A stretch of 10,394 nucleotides of DNA from Gonium pectorale (GCA_001584585.1 LSYV01000059.1:205552-215945), one strand, 5' to 3'. Counted from the first letter of the stretch, positions 1 through 7,208 are shown. The notes: generated by a model not told the origin, from the letters alone. Made by a program: numbers and translations.

Positions 1-963
1 GGGACTGAGCGGGCACCCTTGCTTGACACCTTGCAGCGACTCAAATGGATCCCCCACCAGCCCTTCAACCTTAACACGCATCAACACTTTACTGTAACAC
101 GCTTTAAGGGCATCCAGCATAGCACCATGCACTCCCCTTTCCTCCAGCCTCATCCACAACAATTCCCCTGGGCACCTTATCAAACGCCTTTTCGAAGTCA
201 ACCTGGCAGATAAACAAGGGGTCGGCCACACGGCTCCCCCCTTTTTGCTTGTCTATCAAATGGCGCAGCATGAACAAGTTGTGGTTGGTTCCACGTTTGC
301 ACCGGAACCCGCCCTGATAGGGTGATCGGGCACCCGACTCTTCCCCCCAGCGCGCAAGACGATGCTCCAAAACAAACGCATACAATTTGGACATCACACC
401 TCCAACCGCCAGCCCTCGGTAGTTGCCCTTATCCAGCTCATCACCTTTCTTGTGGATGGGTGTAAGCGCGGACATTTGAAACTGCGCAGGGTAGTCGCCC
501 GTGCTGCGGATAAGTAACCACCATCAAACTTGTGCCGTACTTATCAGGGTCATGTGCCGTACTTATCATGCATATATCACTTATCGGGGTCCTGATATGG
601 GATATATCAGGAGCCTGATAAGTGCCGATAACCCGTGTCCGAGGCGCCAACCGGGCGATAAGCTCCAATAGCCGGAGGAGGTATGGGGCTAGGACAAAGA
701 CGTTCTTGCCTTCGACCTCCCTCGTCGCGTATTTAAAGCATTCAGCCGGCACCTTATCCAACCCTCCCGATTTGTGGTTCCGCAACGACTTCAGGGCTGC
801 AATAACCTCCTCTGTCGTAAACGGAGCGTTAAGTGCAGCGGCGGCGGCTACCCGGACGGCACGTTCCCCTGTCACACTTCCCCACCCACGACCAGCCCCA
901 CGCGGCACATTGTTGATCAGGCTCAGATAGGTGTCAGCCGTAACCTCGTTGCAGGGATTAACT
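1..963 (-). pseudogene. Reverse transcriptase domain of the LINE, N-terminal half, with three lesions
   Basis: The RT copies element RNA into DNA at the nicked target. The N-terminal part (about 963-632) holds the helix EEVIAALKSLRNHKSGG and AECFKYA, typical of RT block 0/1. It is interrupted by a 118-bp insertion (see 509-631). Coding resumes at 508 with RSTGDYPAQFQMSALTPIHK, then NYRGLAVGGVMSKLYA, QGGFRCKRGT and FICQVDFEKAFDKVPR; the Asp in VDFEKAF is the first catalytic carboxylate. A run of four C at 165-168 (four G on the coding strand, where three would fit) shifts the frame. The following frame reads ELLWMRLEERGVHGAML and on to QGVKQGCPLSP at the window edge. The YADD motif is outside the window. 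Confidence 0.88.
509..631. mobile_element. Small non-autonomous insertion in the LINE RT, with 5-bp GATAA target-site duplication
   Basis: GATAA occurs at 509-513 and again at 627-631. Deleting one copy plus the 113-bp core (514-626), 118 bp in all, joins the two RT halves in one frame: codon starts shift from 629 to 511, exactly 118 bases. Inside are two direct copies of gtgccgtacttatc (532-545 and 554-567) and an imperfect palindrome with arms 579-598 and 604-623 (18 of 20 positions pair) around a 5-base loop. I see no obvious terminal inverted repeat at the outer ends, so the family is unknown. A MITE-like or other short element is the simplest reading. Confidence 0.6.
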
Positions 964-1338
964 TCACCAATCATCCACATCAGTGATAGGGCACGGCTGA
1001 CTTGCACCGCCATTCAACCGCTTCCATAGAGCGCGCGGGTCGCCCCGGCATTCTTCAATTACGCTCTGGAAGTGAGTGACGCGGAACTTATCTTTAGCGT
1101 CCCTGCGCAAGCGCTGGTACCTCGTCCGCAACCGACTGAACTCAGCTTTCGCGTCCGGGTCGTCCAATAGCCCATTAGCACGCATACTGGACTTCTGTGC
1201 GAACATAGCGGCCCGCGCATCTGCACACTCTGATGTCCACCACGGCGCATCGCGGTCTGTCCTCGCTCCACCTGGGTTCTGTGCTGCACGCACGTCTACC
1301 CGAAATGCGGAGTCAAGGCTTTCTTCAGCACACGACAA
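964..1338 (-). pseudogene. LINE linker between endonuclease and reverse transcriptase
   Basis: This is an open stretch rich in Arg, Asp and Ala with the landmark DAPWWTSECADARAAM at about 1250-1200, followed by a charged helical segment (RLRTRYQRLRRDAKDKF) and ALWKRLNGG near 1020. A PWWT-type segment followed by a basic helix and a W..L motif is the usual bridge between endonuclease and RT in elements of this kind. The frame breaks at about 970-965, after ITDVDDW, where the downstream RT frame starts. It has no function of its own that can be assigned. Confidence 0.75.
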
Positions 1339-1972
1339 AAGACCGAGACAACGTCTGTACTGCTCATCAACCCATGCCCGAGTTGGTTGACCGCTTCTGC
1401 AATCCTCTGTACGGCAGCAGCATCATCAATCTCAAACAGGCGCGCGTAATGCTTCCAATGGCGGGAATCAAATTCAGGGCCCCTGCGGATATTGCGTGCG
1501 GCACCCATCCCCACATCGAGCGTGAGGGACACCGGGCAATGATCACTGAGGCGCGACCCTACTTTGATGCCCTCTGTGGCAACAGGGATACCATGCACTT
1601 CCAAACTCGAAGCCCGATGAAACAGGGCCGGCGAGCAGACAAACAGATCAATCATGCGCCATACGCATGATAGAACGTGCAGTCGCCCTCGGCATCCCCC
1701 GGTACCCGGCCGTTCAGGACCACCAGCTCTGCCTCGCGGCAGAGATTGATAAGCTCACGACCCAACGGGTTGCTGGTCGCGTCCTTACTTTGCCTTTCCG
1801 GGATGCCGGACATAAGCCCGTCACTGCCGATGGGTACCCCTGCCGCCCCCTCAAGATCCGCGTCATCCTGATAGTCTGGCAGGTCGTTTATGTTGGTTAC
1901 CCGGGCATTTAGATCGCCCATAATAAGGACTTCGTCACTGGGCCGCATGTAGCGCCGTAACAACGTTGGTTG
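1296..1972 (-). pseudogene. APE-type endonuclease domain of the LINE, truncated and frameshifted
   Basis: In intact elements this domain nicks the genomic target so that reverse transcription can be primed there. The part from about 1972 to 1656 carries MGDLNAR, the Asp/Asn-containing active-site block, and ends in a DCTFYHAYGA segment. The part from 1655 to 1296 continues with MIDLFVCSPALF and then SDHCPVSL, the His-containing C-terminal active-site block. The frame changes at about 1650-1656, consistent with loss of one base. A second frame change lies between about 1338 and 1296, where the linker frame takes over. The N-terminal Asn and Glu motifs of the fold are absent, as expected if the copy is truncated at its 5' end. 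Confidence 0.85.
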
Positions 1973-1985
1973 AGCAATTCGCAAC

Positions 1986-2493
1986 TTGTCACGCCTAACT
2001 CAAAGTTGCTTTCCAGTCCTGGCGCTGCTGCTGAAACTGCTGGCTGCGCGACTATATATTGCACTACTGGATGTTTATCGATGGGCTGTAGGATTCCAGC
2101 GCAGCTGTTTTTTTTCGAAAGGTTACAGGCGGAGAGGCGAGAAAGGGCGCAGACAACGGGAGGGACAACGGGAGTGACAACGGGAGGCACAACGGGAGTT
2201 GTGGCAGGCAACGGGGCTTCCGTCCGCTCCTATCGTCTTGAGAGGTCACAGTGGCACCTCAGGTTCCGAGCTAACTGTTCGACGTCAGCGTACCTGGGTC
2301 GTGGCCGCCCTGGTTCACCGGACCCTGGCCACCACCTTGAAAAACGCAGCAGGTAGCGCTGGGGCCGGGGGGCCTGTCTGCTCGACTCCGTCGCCCGCCA
2401 TCGGGTAGACGGGCCTGACACAGTGAACAGGCCCGACGGCAGGTTGTCGTGCTTGCTGGGTGCTCAATAAGCATAATACGTGCATGCGGCTAA
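1986..2493. other. Non-coding stretch between the LINE end and the fold-back element
   Basis: No gene is supported here. The stretch holds a tatatat run near 2052, a T run at about 2108-2115, the 12-bp minisatellite at 2152-2199 and GC-rich unique-looking sequence. The open frames on both strands have no domain-like composition. Confidence 0.5.
2152..2199. repeat. 12-bp minisatellite, four units
   Basis: Four consecutive units of gacaacgggag followed by G or T lie at 2152-2163, 2164-2175, 2176-2187 and 2188-2199; the last begins with C in place of G. A degenerate fifth piece (ggcaacgggg) follows after a short gap. The unit is a multiple of three, so all frames stay open, which explains the Thr/Gly- or Pro/Val-rich open frames here. 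I do not take these as coding. Confidence 0.85.
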
Positions 2494-2821
2494 CTGGGCT
2501 GTGCGCTGCTTTCCCCCTTCCTCGGGGGAGCGGCAAAGGGCTAGCCTACAGCGCGGGAAATCAATTGCTGCGTATCGCTCCGCGAAATGGGGTGCCAATA
2601 TCGTGCGATTGGTTGTCTGCTCGGCGCGAGGGGCAAAGAAGGGAATACGGAGCTAACGGTAGAGTATTGTAGGCATTCCGCTTGATTCCCTCCGTTGCCC
2701 CTCGCGCCGAGCAGACAACCAATCGCATTTCGCGGAGCGATACGCAGCAGTTGATTTCCCGCGCTGTAGGCTAGCCCTTTGCCGCTCCCCCGAGGAAGGG
2801 GGAAAGCAGCGCACAGCCCAG
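2494..2821. mobile_element. Fold-back element: long near-perfect inverted repeat
   Basis: The left arm 2494-2646 (153 bp) and right arm 2685-2821 (137 bp) are reverse complements around a 38-bp spacer. Aligned, they differ at three positions plus one 16-bp block (gggtgccaatatcgtg, about 2590-2605) present only in the left arm. Arms this long and this similar, with no coding capacity, fit a MITE or fold-back transposon. The outer ends start ctgggctgtgcgctgc. I find no clear target-site duplication directly outside 2494 and 2821. The alternative is a local inverted duplication. The same peptide-like text appears on both strands only because of the symmetry, and it is not a gene. Confidence 0.8.
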
Positions 2822-4244
2822 CAAGATGAGACCGTTGCTTCTTTGTGGAGTTTTCCTTTTGGAGCCTCTGGAGAGTGCTCCCCACCGATGTTCCGCGAGC
2901 CCCGCTTCGCCAAGCGCGTGCGCCAACGGAGCGCCCGATCCTCAGGAGTAGAAAAGAGAACCAGAAACGGGGAAGGCTGCTCAGGAGTAGGCTGCCTGTA
3001 GCCGGCCAGGACGATGGTATCCCTGAAGTTCGAGGCCACGCACTATCATAGTGTAAGTCCCGTGTGTTTGCGCTGCTCGAGCCACCTGTCACCCTTTCCA
3101 CCAAACCGGACACTCAGCGAGGTAGGACGTCGCGAACCCTGCAACGCTGTTGTTAACCGGGTGTCGCCGCGCCCAAGCAGGCTGTTCGCTGTCGGAAGTT
3201 GGTGCGCGCGTCCGTGGCGGACCTGCGCCCTACCTTCAGCGCCGCTGCTAGGGACCAACGCTTGCGACATTCCCCAGCCGTGAAGCGACGACACCAGCGC
3301 GCTTCCGGCTATTTAGGGCGGAGGCCAGAGGCCACCGTCCGACGAATCCTAACACGCTCGTCCAGATACTAACGACCTGGTTACGCCACCTGTTCACACA
3401 CGTGTCTACACAACATGCGATTTACGCAACCTAATATAAGACGCGGACATGAATTAATACGGCAATATGGGTTGACGTCGGGCTATCCCCGACGTTATGC
3501 TTGCACGCGACGCAAAACACACGCCGACACCCCAGTAGCACGTCAAGGTCGAGTCTCCTAATGTAATGTCTGCATGCCGTTATTACAAACTCGATCTGCC
3601 TGTGTTGGTGCGAACGGCGCATCCAGGGGCCCTACCACACTCCCATCGTGCTTCCCTTGGTAAGGATACCCGGAGAGAGCTTGGGTTTGATTGATGGCTG
3701 GGAACATCAGAGAGCAAAAACGTCGCGCACTCCGCCCGCGTTATCCACCGCCCCAACGTTTCATCTGTGCCTACAACACGGTATAACTGTGACGCTTGAG
3801 CCGACGATGATGGCCGATTGACAGCCGCCTGGCGGTTCGAGAGGGCTGAGGTCGTGCGGTGCTGTCCGTCGTGCCTGCGCACGCACGTCCCCTGCAGCAC
3901 GCAACATACGCATGATGGGGCCATGCCGTCTGCTGTCGGGAGCATGGAGCATGTGTGCGTAAGGCGGCCACCGTCACTTCTTCGCTTCGGACGGCTGTAC
4001 AGGGCAGGCAGCCTGCGCAATCTGCGGGATGGAGCTCCGGGCCCCACATTTGCGAACACGCCTGCCTATCCCCCCAATCCGCCCTCATCATACATTTGCA
4101 AACAGTCATCAAGAAAACGCAGACGACTGACACCATCCCATTAAACTATTGCGATTGATTGTAGGCTCCCTCTTTCTATGCAGGTTTCTCTTTTTTAGGC
4201 CTTTCTCCACAGTCACCATGCATGGCTGCGAACAACGGCGAATG
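2822..4244. other. Unassigned intergenic stretch
   Basis: No gene, RNA or recognisable element is supported over these 1.4 kb. It contains an 11-bp direct repeat (ctcaggagtag at 2941-2951 and 2980-2990) and a small perfect stem, acgtcggg with cccgacgt (3475-3482 and 3488-3495). Several open frames of 60-160 codons occur on both strands, but all are Cys/His/Arg/Ser-rich without domain-like or coiled-coil texture. It could be old transposon sequence. Confidence 0.5.
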
Positions 4245-4249
4245 TTACA
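4245..4249 (-). terminator. TGTAA poly(A) signal candidate for gene B
   Basis: TTACA on the plus strand reads TGTAA on the gene strand. It is the first TGTAA after the stop codon of gene B, about 615 bases downstream, a normal 3' UTR length for volvocine algae, where TGTAA is the standard poly(A) signal. Cleavage would fall roughly 10-20 bases further on. Confidence 0.45.
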
Positions 4250-4861
4250 GAGCGCTTGCACAGGCGGCCCGCATATCACTGCACACGTGAAAGCACAGCC
4301 ACCGGCCGTCGCCACACACCGTATGCACCGGGCACGGCAGGCAAGTCGTTTCCATGCAAACCGTACGGCTGCGGCTCAGTGCATGTGAATCCCCCCTCCC
4401 TTGCTCACAGCATGCTTCGGGGATCCGGATCCAACCGGCCGTAAGATCTTCGGCGAGCAAACGGCCAAGAGGCCACGCAGCATGCACATACGATTGCGTT
4501 ATAGACGCACGGTGCACATCCATCTTAGTCCACTACGGCCTTTCAGAGAATCAAGGCAATGCAGGAAAGGTGTGCAAGATAACATCATTTTTTTGCGCAT
4601 TAGGCGTGGGATGCGGGTGAGCGGGTCCTAGATAGTGGACACTGTCGAAGTTGGTGTCATTCCATGGCAGACGGAGCAGCAGTGCCGATATAAATGCAGC
4701 AGGGCGCGCCCTGCTGCCCAATCAATCTGCCTTTCCGCCGGCCGTGACCTGCCGGTAACACAGGCCAGGTCAGAGTCAGGTGCAGGCGTCAGGCTCTCGG
4801 ACATCCGGCTCGAATGCAATCGTTAATGTGCAGTTTCCACCACAGCCGTCAGGTCGCCACA
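4250..4861 (-). other. Probable 3' UTR of gene B
   Basis: This non-coding stretch runs from the gene B stop to the TGTAA signal. It is less GC-rich than the adjoining exon and includes a T run near 4588-4595, ggatccggatcc near 4422 and the 22-bp palindrome at 4696-4717. It is assigned only by position and by the absence of an earlier TGTAA. Confidence 0.45.
4696..4717. repeat. Perfect 22-bp palindrome
   Basis: The sequence gcagcagggc/gcgccctgctgc is its own reverse complement over all 22 bases. A TATAAA lies just before it at 4689-4694 on the plus strand. It could form a stem in the gene B 3' UTR RNA or cruciform DNA. No plus-strand gene follows that would use the TATAAA. Confidence 0.8.
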
Positions 4862-5479
4862 TCACGACGCAATGCTGAGGCTCGCATTGTCAATCCCCAC
4901 ATCTGCCGTCTCCGGAGGCGGTGAGCCCGACGACCCGACGCCCACCTGCCGCGCCCGCGGCGTGCCGGCGGCGCTGCCGCCCGTCCGGGCACTGCCCGCG
5001 CGGCCGCTGCCCGCGCGGCTGCTGACTGGCGGCGCCGCAACAGCGGGCGACCCGCCAACCCGCGGGTCTGCCACACGGCCGGCGCCGCGCGAGTCACCGG
5101 ACACCCCAAAATCGAAGCTGTGCTCCCCGCCGGGACCTGGCCCCCCCAGTGGGTCCCGCGGGCTGAACCGCGGGATGGGAGTCGACATGACATCGAAGCG
5201 CCGCGTGAAGAGGCTCCCGGTGGCGGTGGCCTCTCCGCCGCCGCCGCTGCCGTACATTTGGGCACCGCCGGCGGACACGCCCGGCGACATGCGGGTCGCT
5301 GCCGCCGCCGCCGCGGCGGCGACGGCGGCAGCCTGGCTGGCCCTGGCGGCGACGCCGCTGCTGACGTGGCGGCCGTCGATAGCGGCGGAGTATAGGTCCT
5401 CCAGCTCCTCCAGGGACTTGCGAAGCGCATAATTCTCCTCCACCGCCCTGCGCGCCGCACGGTACAGCATGGTTTGCTG
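4862..5479 (-). CDS. Gene B last exon: coiled coil and low-complexity C-terminus
   Basis: The frame ends at TGA 4862-4864. It starts with a clear coiled-coil run, AVEENYALRKSLEELEDLYS, then poly-Ala (about 5300-5335), then Gly/Ser/Pro/Ala-rich sequence ending DNASLSIAS. The acceptor candidates are TTTTTCTTAG (exon from 5479), the CAG three bases on (5476) and GCGCAG (5447); the right one depends on use of the 41-bp exon. A second open frame over the same bases ends at 4849 but is Arg/Pro-rich and looks like a shadow. The intron before this exon is about 430 bp. Confidence 0.8.
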   Translation of the reverse strand, partial: QQTMLYRAARRAVEENYALRKSLEELEDLYSAAIDGRHVSSGVAARASQAAAVAAAAAAAATRMSPGVSAGGAQMYGSGGGGEATATGSLFTRRFDVMSTPIPRFSPRDPLGGPGPGGEHSFDFGVSGDSRGAGRVADPRVGGSPAVAAPPVSSRAGSGRAGSARTGGSAAGTPRARQVGVGSSGSPPPETADVGIDNASLSIAS

Positions 5480-7208
5480 CTAAGAAAAACGCATCACCGA
5501 GCGGGCGGTCAACAGTAAGCTGGCAATGAAATGAGGTTTCCAATCGGTCCGCGCGGAGCACTCGACTTCCCTGTCCCACGTTGGCCACATCATGCTCACG
5601 AGATGTTGTCAAGAGCCCGCCTCCCCTCCCAGCCCTTCCTCCAGGCTAGCTGGCTATCCCCCAAGGATCAGCAGGCGGAGGCCCTCCAACACTGCTGAAA
5701 TTGCCCCGGAGTAGCAATTCCTAGTCTCTTGAACCCTCCCAAGCCAGCCCGGCCTCCCCAGCCCCTTCCCTGCCTCCCCATCTGCCCAGCTGGTGCCCCA
5801 GGTGGTCAAGTCATTGCATCGTCAACCGCCGCACCCAACTCCCAACTCCCAACTCCCAGCCACCATCCGTTCCCCAACCTCCCAACCAACAATGCGACAT
5901 AGACGACACACCTGTCCAGCTGGTGTCCCAGGTGGTAGTCTTTGATGGCCATCTGCTTTAGGGGCACTTCGCTCTGGGGGGAGCCGGGGGGTTGGTGGGA
6001 TGGGCGATGGGGCCTTCAGTGAGGGGTAGGGGATGAGGCCCGTCAGCCTGTGTGCGGGGAGTCCCAGCCCTCACCTTGCGGTCCCCGCTGGCCAGCACCT
6101 TGCGCGCGGTGCTGAGCTGCCGCTGCAGGTGGCTGATCTTCCCGTTGGCCATGGCGCTGGGGTAGCCCAGCGCGGAGCGCAGCTGCCGCTTGATGGTCTG
6201 GAGCGCGGGGCGGGGCGGGATGGGACATGGGAGCGAGAGCGGGATCGAGTGGGGCAGCAGCAACGAGACTTGAGATGAGTCTTGGCCCGATCCGGAGACA
6301 CACGGGGATGGACGGTGCAAAGCTGTTAGGGATTGGCGGCCTGCGTCGACGCCCAAAGCCGCGCCGCCAGCGCGCGCAGCGTGGGCATCCTGCATGTGTG
6401 TAGCAGCCCCGGCCATGCACAATGTAGCGATGGCGTGCGCCGAACCCGACCCCACGACCTACCCTCCCACCCGGCCACCCCACCTTCAGCTTCTCCCGCT
6501 GCGCGGTCCGCATGGCGAACAGCGTGCCGTCCGCGCGGCTGCGGTACACCTCGTCGATCATGAGCACGAGCGGCTCCCAGAACCGCCACTCCAGCTGCAG
6601 GCCGTAGCTGTGGCGGAACGCCTGCACGCGAGCAGGCCGCAGGCAGTTGGTCAGCACGGCTGGTGGGGGATGCTACCCGCCACCTTACAGCAAACCGAGC
6701 CGCCGGCGACCAGCCCGCACCTGCATCAACCGGACCACGTCCTTGGGCACCCAGCCGCTGGCTCTGGGCTGCGGGATGGTGGGGTGGGCGGCATCCTGCG
6801 GCAGGCGGGCAGGTGGTAGGCGCGCGCAGGCGCTCGATCACCCGGTGCTGCTTGAGACGCAGAGCGTACTGGGATGCGGCAGCGGCTCTTGCCGGCTTGT
6901 GCTCGTGGCGGTAGTGTGGACCCGTGCACCCCCCCCCCCCGTGATTGTGACGGGCTCAGCTAGTGTTTGCGGGGAAATGGCAAGCGTGTTCTCCAACGGG
7001 CCAGGCGGCCAGCGCTCCCATGTCTGTGCCTTGCAACTCACCAGTCGCGGCGAGTAGCCTCCGCCCACTCGGTAGAAGATGTAGTTCTCCGGATCGGGCG
7101 GATAGGCGGAAGAGGGCGGCCCCAGGAAGGCCATTTCGCTGATGGGGTCCTCGAGCAGGCCGCCGCCTCTTCGGCCGGGGGAGCGGGAGCGAGAGCGGCC
7201 GCGTCGGC
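4862..7208 (-). CDS. Gene B: coiled-coil protein of unknown family, 5' end unresolved
   Basis: Exons in transcription order are 7208-7042, 6868-6842, 6768-6721, 6621-6484, 6197-6075, 5952-5912 and the last exon from 5447 (or 5479) to 4862. Reading phases agree at every junction and most donors are good (GTGAGT, GTGAGG, GTGCGG). The exons total about 375 residues: an Arg/Ser-rich start, a Tyr/Pro-rich segment (AYPPDPENYIFYRVGGGY), a Trp-rich block (LEWRFWEPLVLMIDEVYRSR), a long charged helical stretch with coiled-coil heptads (about residues 165-215), and a poly-Ala then Gly/Ser/Pro tail. No catalytic motif, signal peptide or membrane segment is visible. The first exon shown starts with two bases of a split codon, so an upstream exon must supply one base. 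A structural or cytoskeletal role would fit the coiled coil, but this is not shown. It may be the 3' part of gene A. Confidence 0.75.
5781..5806 (-). repeat. Decayed partial copy of the 41-bp exon in the following intron
   Basis: Positions 5781-5806 match 5911-5936 at 23 of 26 bases, a spacing of 130 bp, with weaker similarity continuing after a 2-bp gap. The match spans the exon's end and its donor. In the copy the donor GT has become AT and an in-frame stop appears, so it is unlikely to be spliced. Confidence 0.6.
5834..5857. repeat. Short 7-bp tandem repeat in an intron
   Basis: Three units of cccaact plus a partial unit lie in the intron before the gene B last exon. It looks like a simple microsatellite with no visible function. 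Confidence 0.7.
5912..5952 (-). CDS. Gene B 41-bp exon, possibly skipped
   Basis: The acceptor is CCCTAAAGCAG and the donor GACAG|GTGTGT. Read in phase it gives MAIKDYHLGHQLD plus two bases of an Arg codon. Its length is not a multiple of three. If included, the last exon must start at 5447, which completes AGG and continues AVEENYALRK. If skipped, the last exon starts at 5479 or 5476 in the same frame. A 26-bp diverged copy lies in the next intron at 5781-5806. Confidence 0.6.
6075..6197 (-). CDS. Gene B exon: basic helical segment
   Basis: The exon has 41 codons, phase 0 at both ends, acceptor GCGCTCCAG and donor AAG|GTGAGG. It begins TIKRQLRSALGYPSAM and goes on ISHLQRQLSTARKVL, a heptad-like Lys/Arg/Leu-rich helix. 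Because it ends in phase 0, it can splice either to the 41-bp exon or straight to the last exon at 5479. Confidence 0.8.
6484..6621 (-). CDS. Gene B exon: Trp-rich block
   Basis: The exon has 46 codons, phase 0 at both ends, acceptor CTCGCGTGCAG and donor AAG|GTGGGG. It contains GLQLEWRFWEPLVLMIDEVY and then AMRTAQREKLK. The dense aromatic and aliphatic pattern, with two Trp close together, suggests a folded segment instead of a plain coiled coil. I do not recognise the family. Confidence 0.8.
6721..6768 (-). CDS. Gene B exon (PKDVVRLMQ)
   Basis: The donor ATGCAG|GTGCGG is good. The acceptor CCCGCAG is the one that gives a phase-0 start. Sixteen codons include SGWVPKDVVRLMQ, which continues smoothly into AFRHSYG of the next exon. 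Other AGs 3-13 bases downstream would change the first residues or break the phase. Confidence 0.6.
6842..6868 (-). CDS. Gene B micro-exon, 3' border uncertain
   Basis: The acceptor is CATCCCAG|TAC. Nine codons read YALRLKQHR, in phase with the previous exon. The proposed donor CGG|GTGATC is weak. The frame stays open and helix-like for a few more codons (VIERLR), so a non-GT border slightly downstream is possible. With the GT donor the next intron is only 73 bp. Confidence 0.5.
7042..7208 (-). CDS. Gene B exon: Arg/Ser-rich then Tyr/Pro-rich segment
   Basis: The acceptor is a long pyrimidine tract ending CCCCTTGCAG and the donor is CTG|GTGAGT; both are strong. The exon is 167 bp: two bases completing a split codon, then 55 codons. 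It begins RRGRSRSRSPGRRGGG, an SR-like run, and continues LLEDPISEMAFLGPP and YPPDPENYIFYRV. It ends in phase 0. The frame was chosen because it is the one that stays in phase with every later exon. Confidence 0.75.

Larger units (their letters stand above)
1..1985 (-). mobile_element. Decayed non-LTR retrotransposon (LINE), 5'-truncated, runs off the window start
   Basis: Read on the minus strand, the order is endonuclease, linker, reverse transcriptase. This is the single-ORF or ORF2 layout of LINEs with an APE-type endonuclease. Visible motifs are MGDLNAR (about 1916), SDHCPVSL (about 1540), the pre-RT block with PWWT (about 1245), and the RT blocks PIHKKGD, NYRGLAVG, QGGFR, VDFEKAFDKVPR and QGCPLSP. 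The pieces lie in different frames, so the copy is dead. Upstream of about 1985 the endonuclease frame meets a TGA at 2000-2002 and family similarity stops. The N-terminal endonuclease residues are missing, which fits the 5' truncation common in LINE insertions. The catalytic YADD block and the 3' tail would lie beyond position 1. NYRG-type RTs occur in L1-like elements of chlorophytes, but I cannot fix the clade by eye. Confidence 0.9.

Noticed and set aside
504..632. Intron inside the RT instead of an insertion
   Set aside because: A GT..AG pair exists on the gene strand (632 to 504) but spans 129 bases, a multiple of three, so it would not restore the frame. The 118-bp deletion between GATAA repeats does, and LINE RTs do not normally carry introns.
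2460..2672. Open frames on both strands sharing the peptide GLCAAFPLPRGSGKGLAY
   Set aside because: The same text on both strands follows from the inverted repeat. It reflects the fold-back element, not a duplicated gene.
2941..2990. 11-bp direct repeat ctcaggagtag, possible target-site duplication
   Set aside because: Only 28 bp lie between the copies and nothing inside resembles an element. It is most likely chance or a tiny local duplication.
2541..3113. 190-codon minus-strand open frame
   Set aside because: It runs through one arm of the fold-back element into unrelated sequence, with no consistent composition, motif or splice support.
3583..4144. Several 100-160 codon open frames on both strands
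   Set aside because: They are Cys/Arg/His/Ser-rich, mutually overlapping, and lack domain-like patterns or plausible splice partners.
4872..5432. 186-codon plus-strand open frame opposite the gene B last exon
   Set aside because: It is the complement of a GC-rich low-complexity exon. Its composition (Pro/Ala/Arg) mirrors that exon, and no splice or start context supports it.
4849..5460. Long minus-strand open frame overlapping the gene B last exon, ending at 4849
   Set aside because: It is Arg/Pro/Ser-rich with no coiled-coil texture, as expected of a shifted frame in GC-rich coding DNA. The alternative frame gives AVEENYALRKSLEELEDL and stays in phase with the upstream exons.
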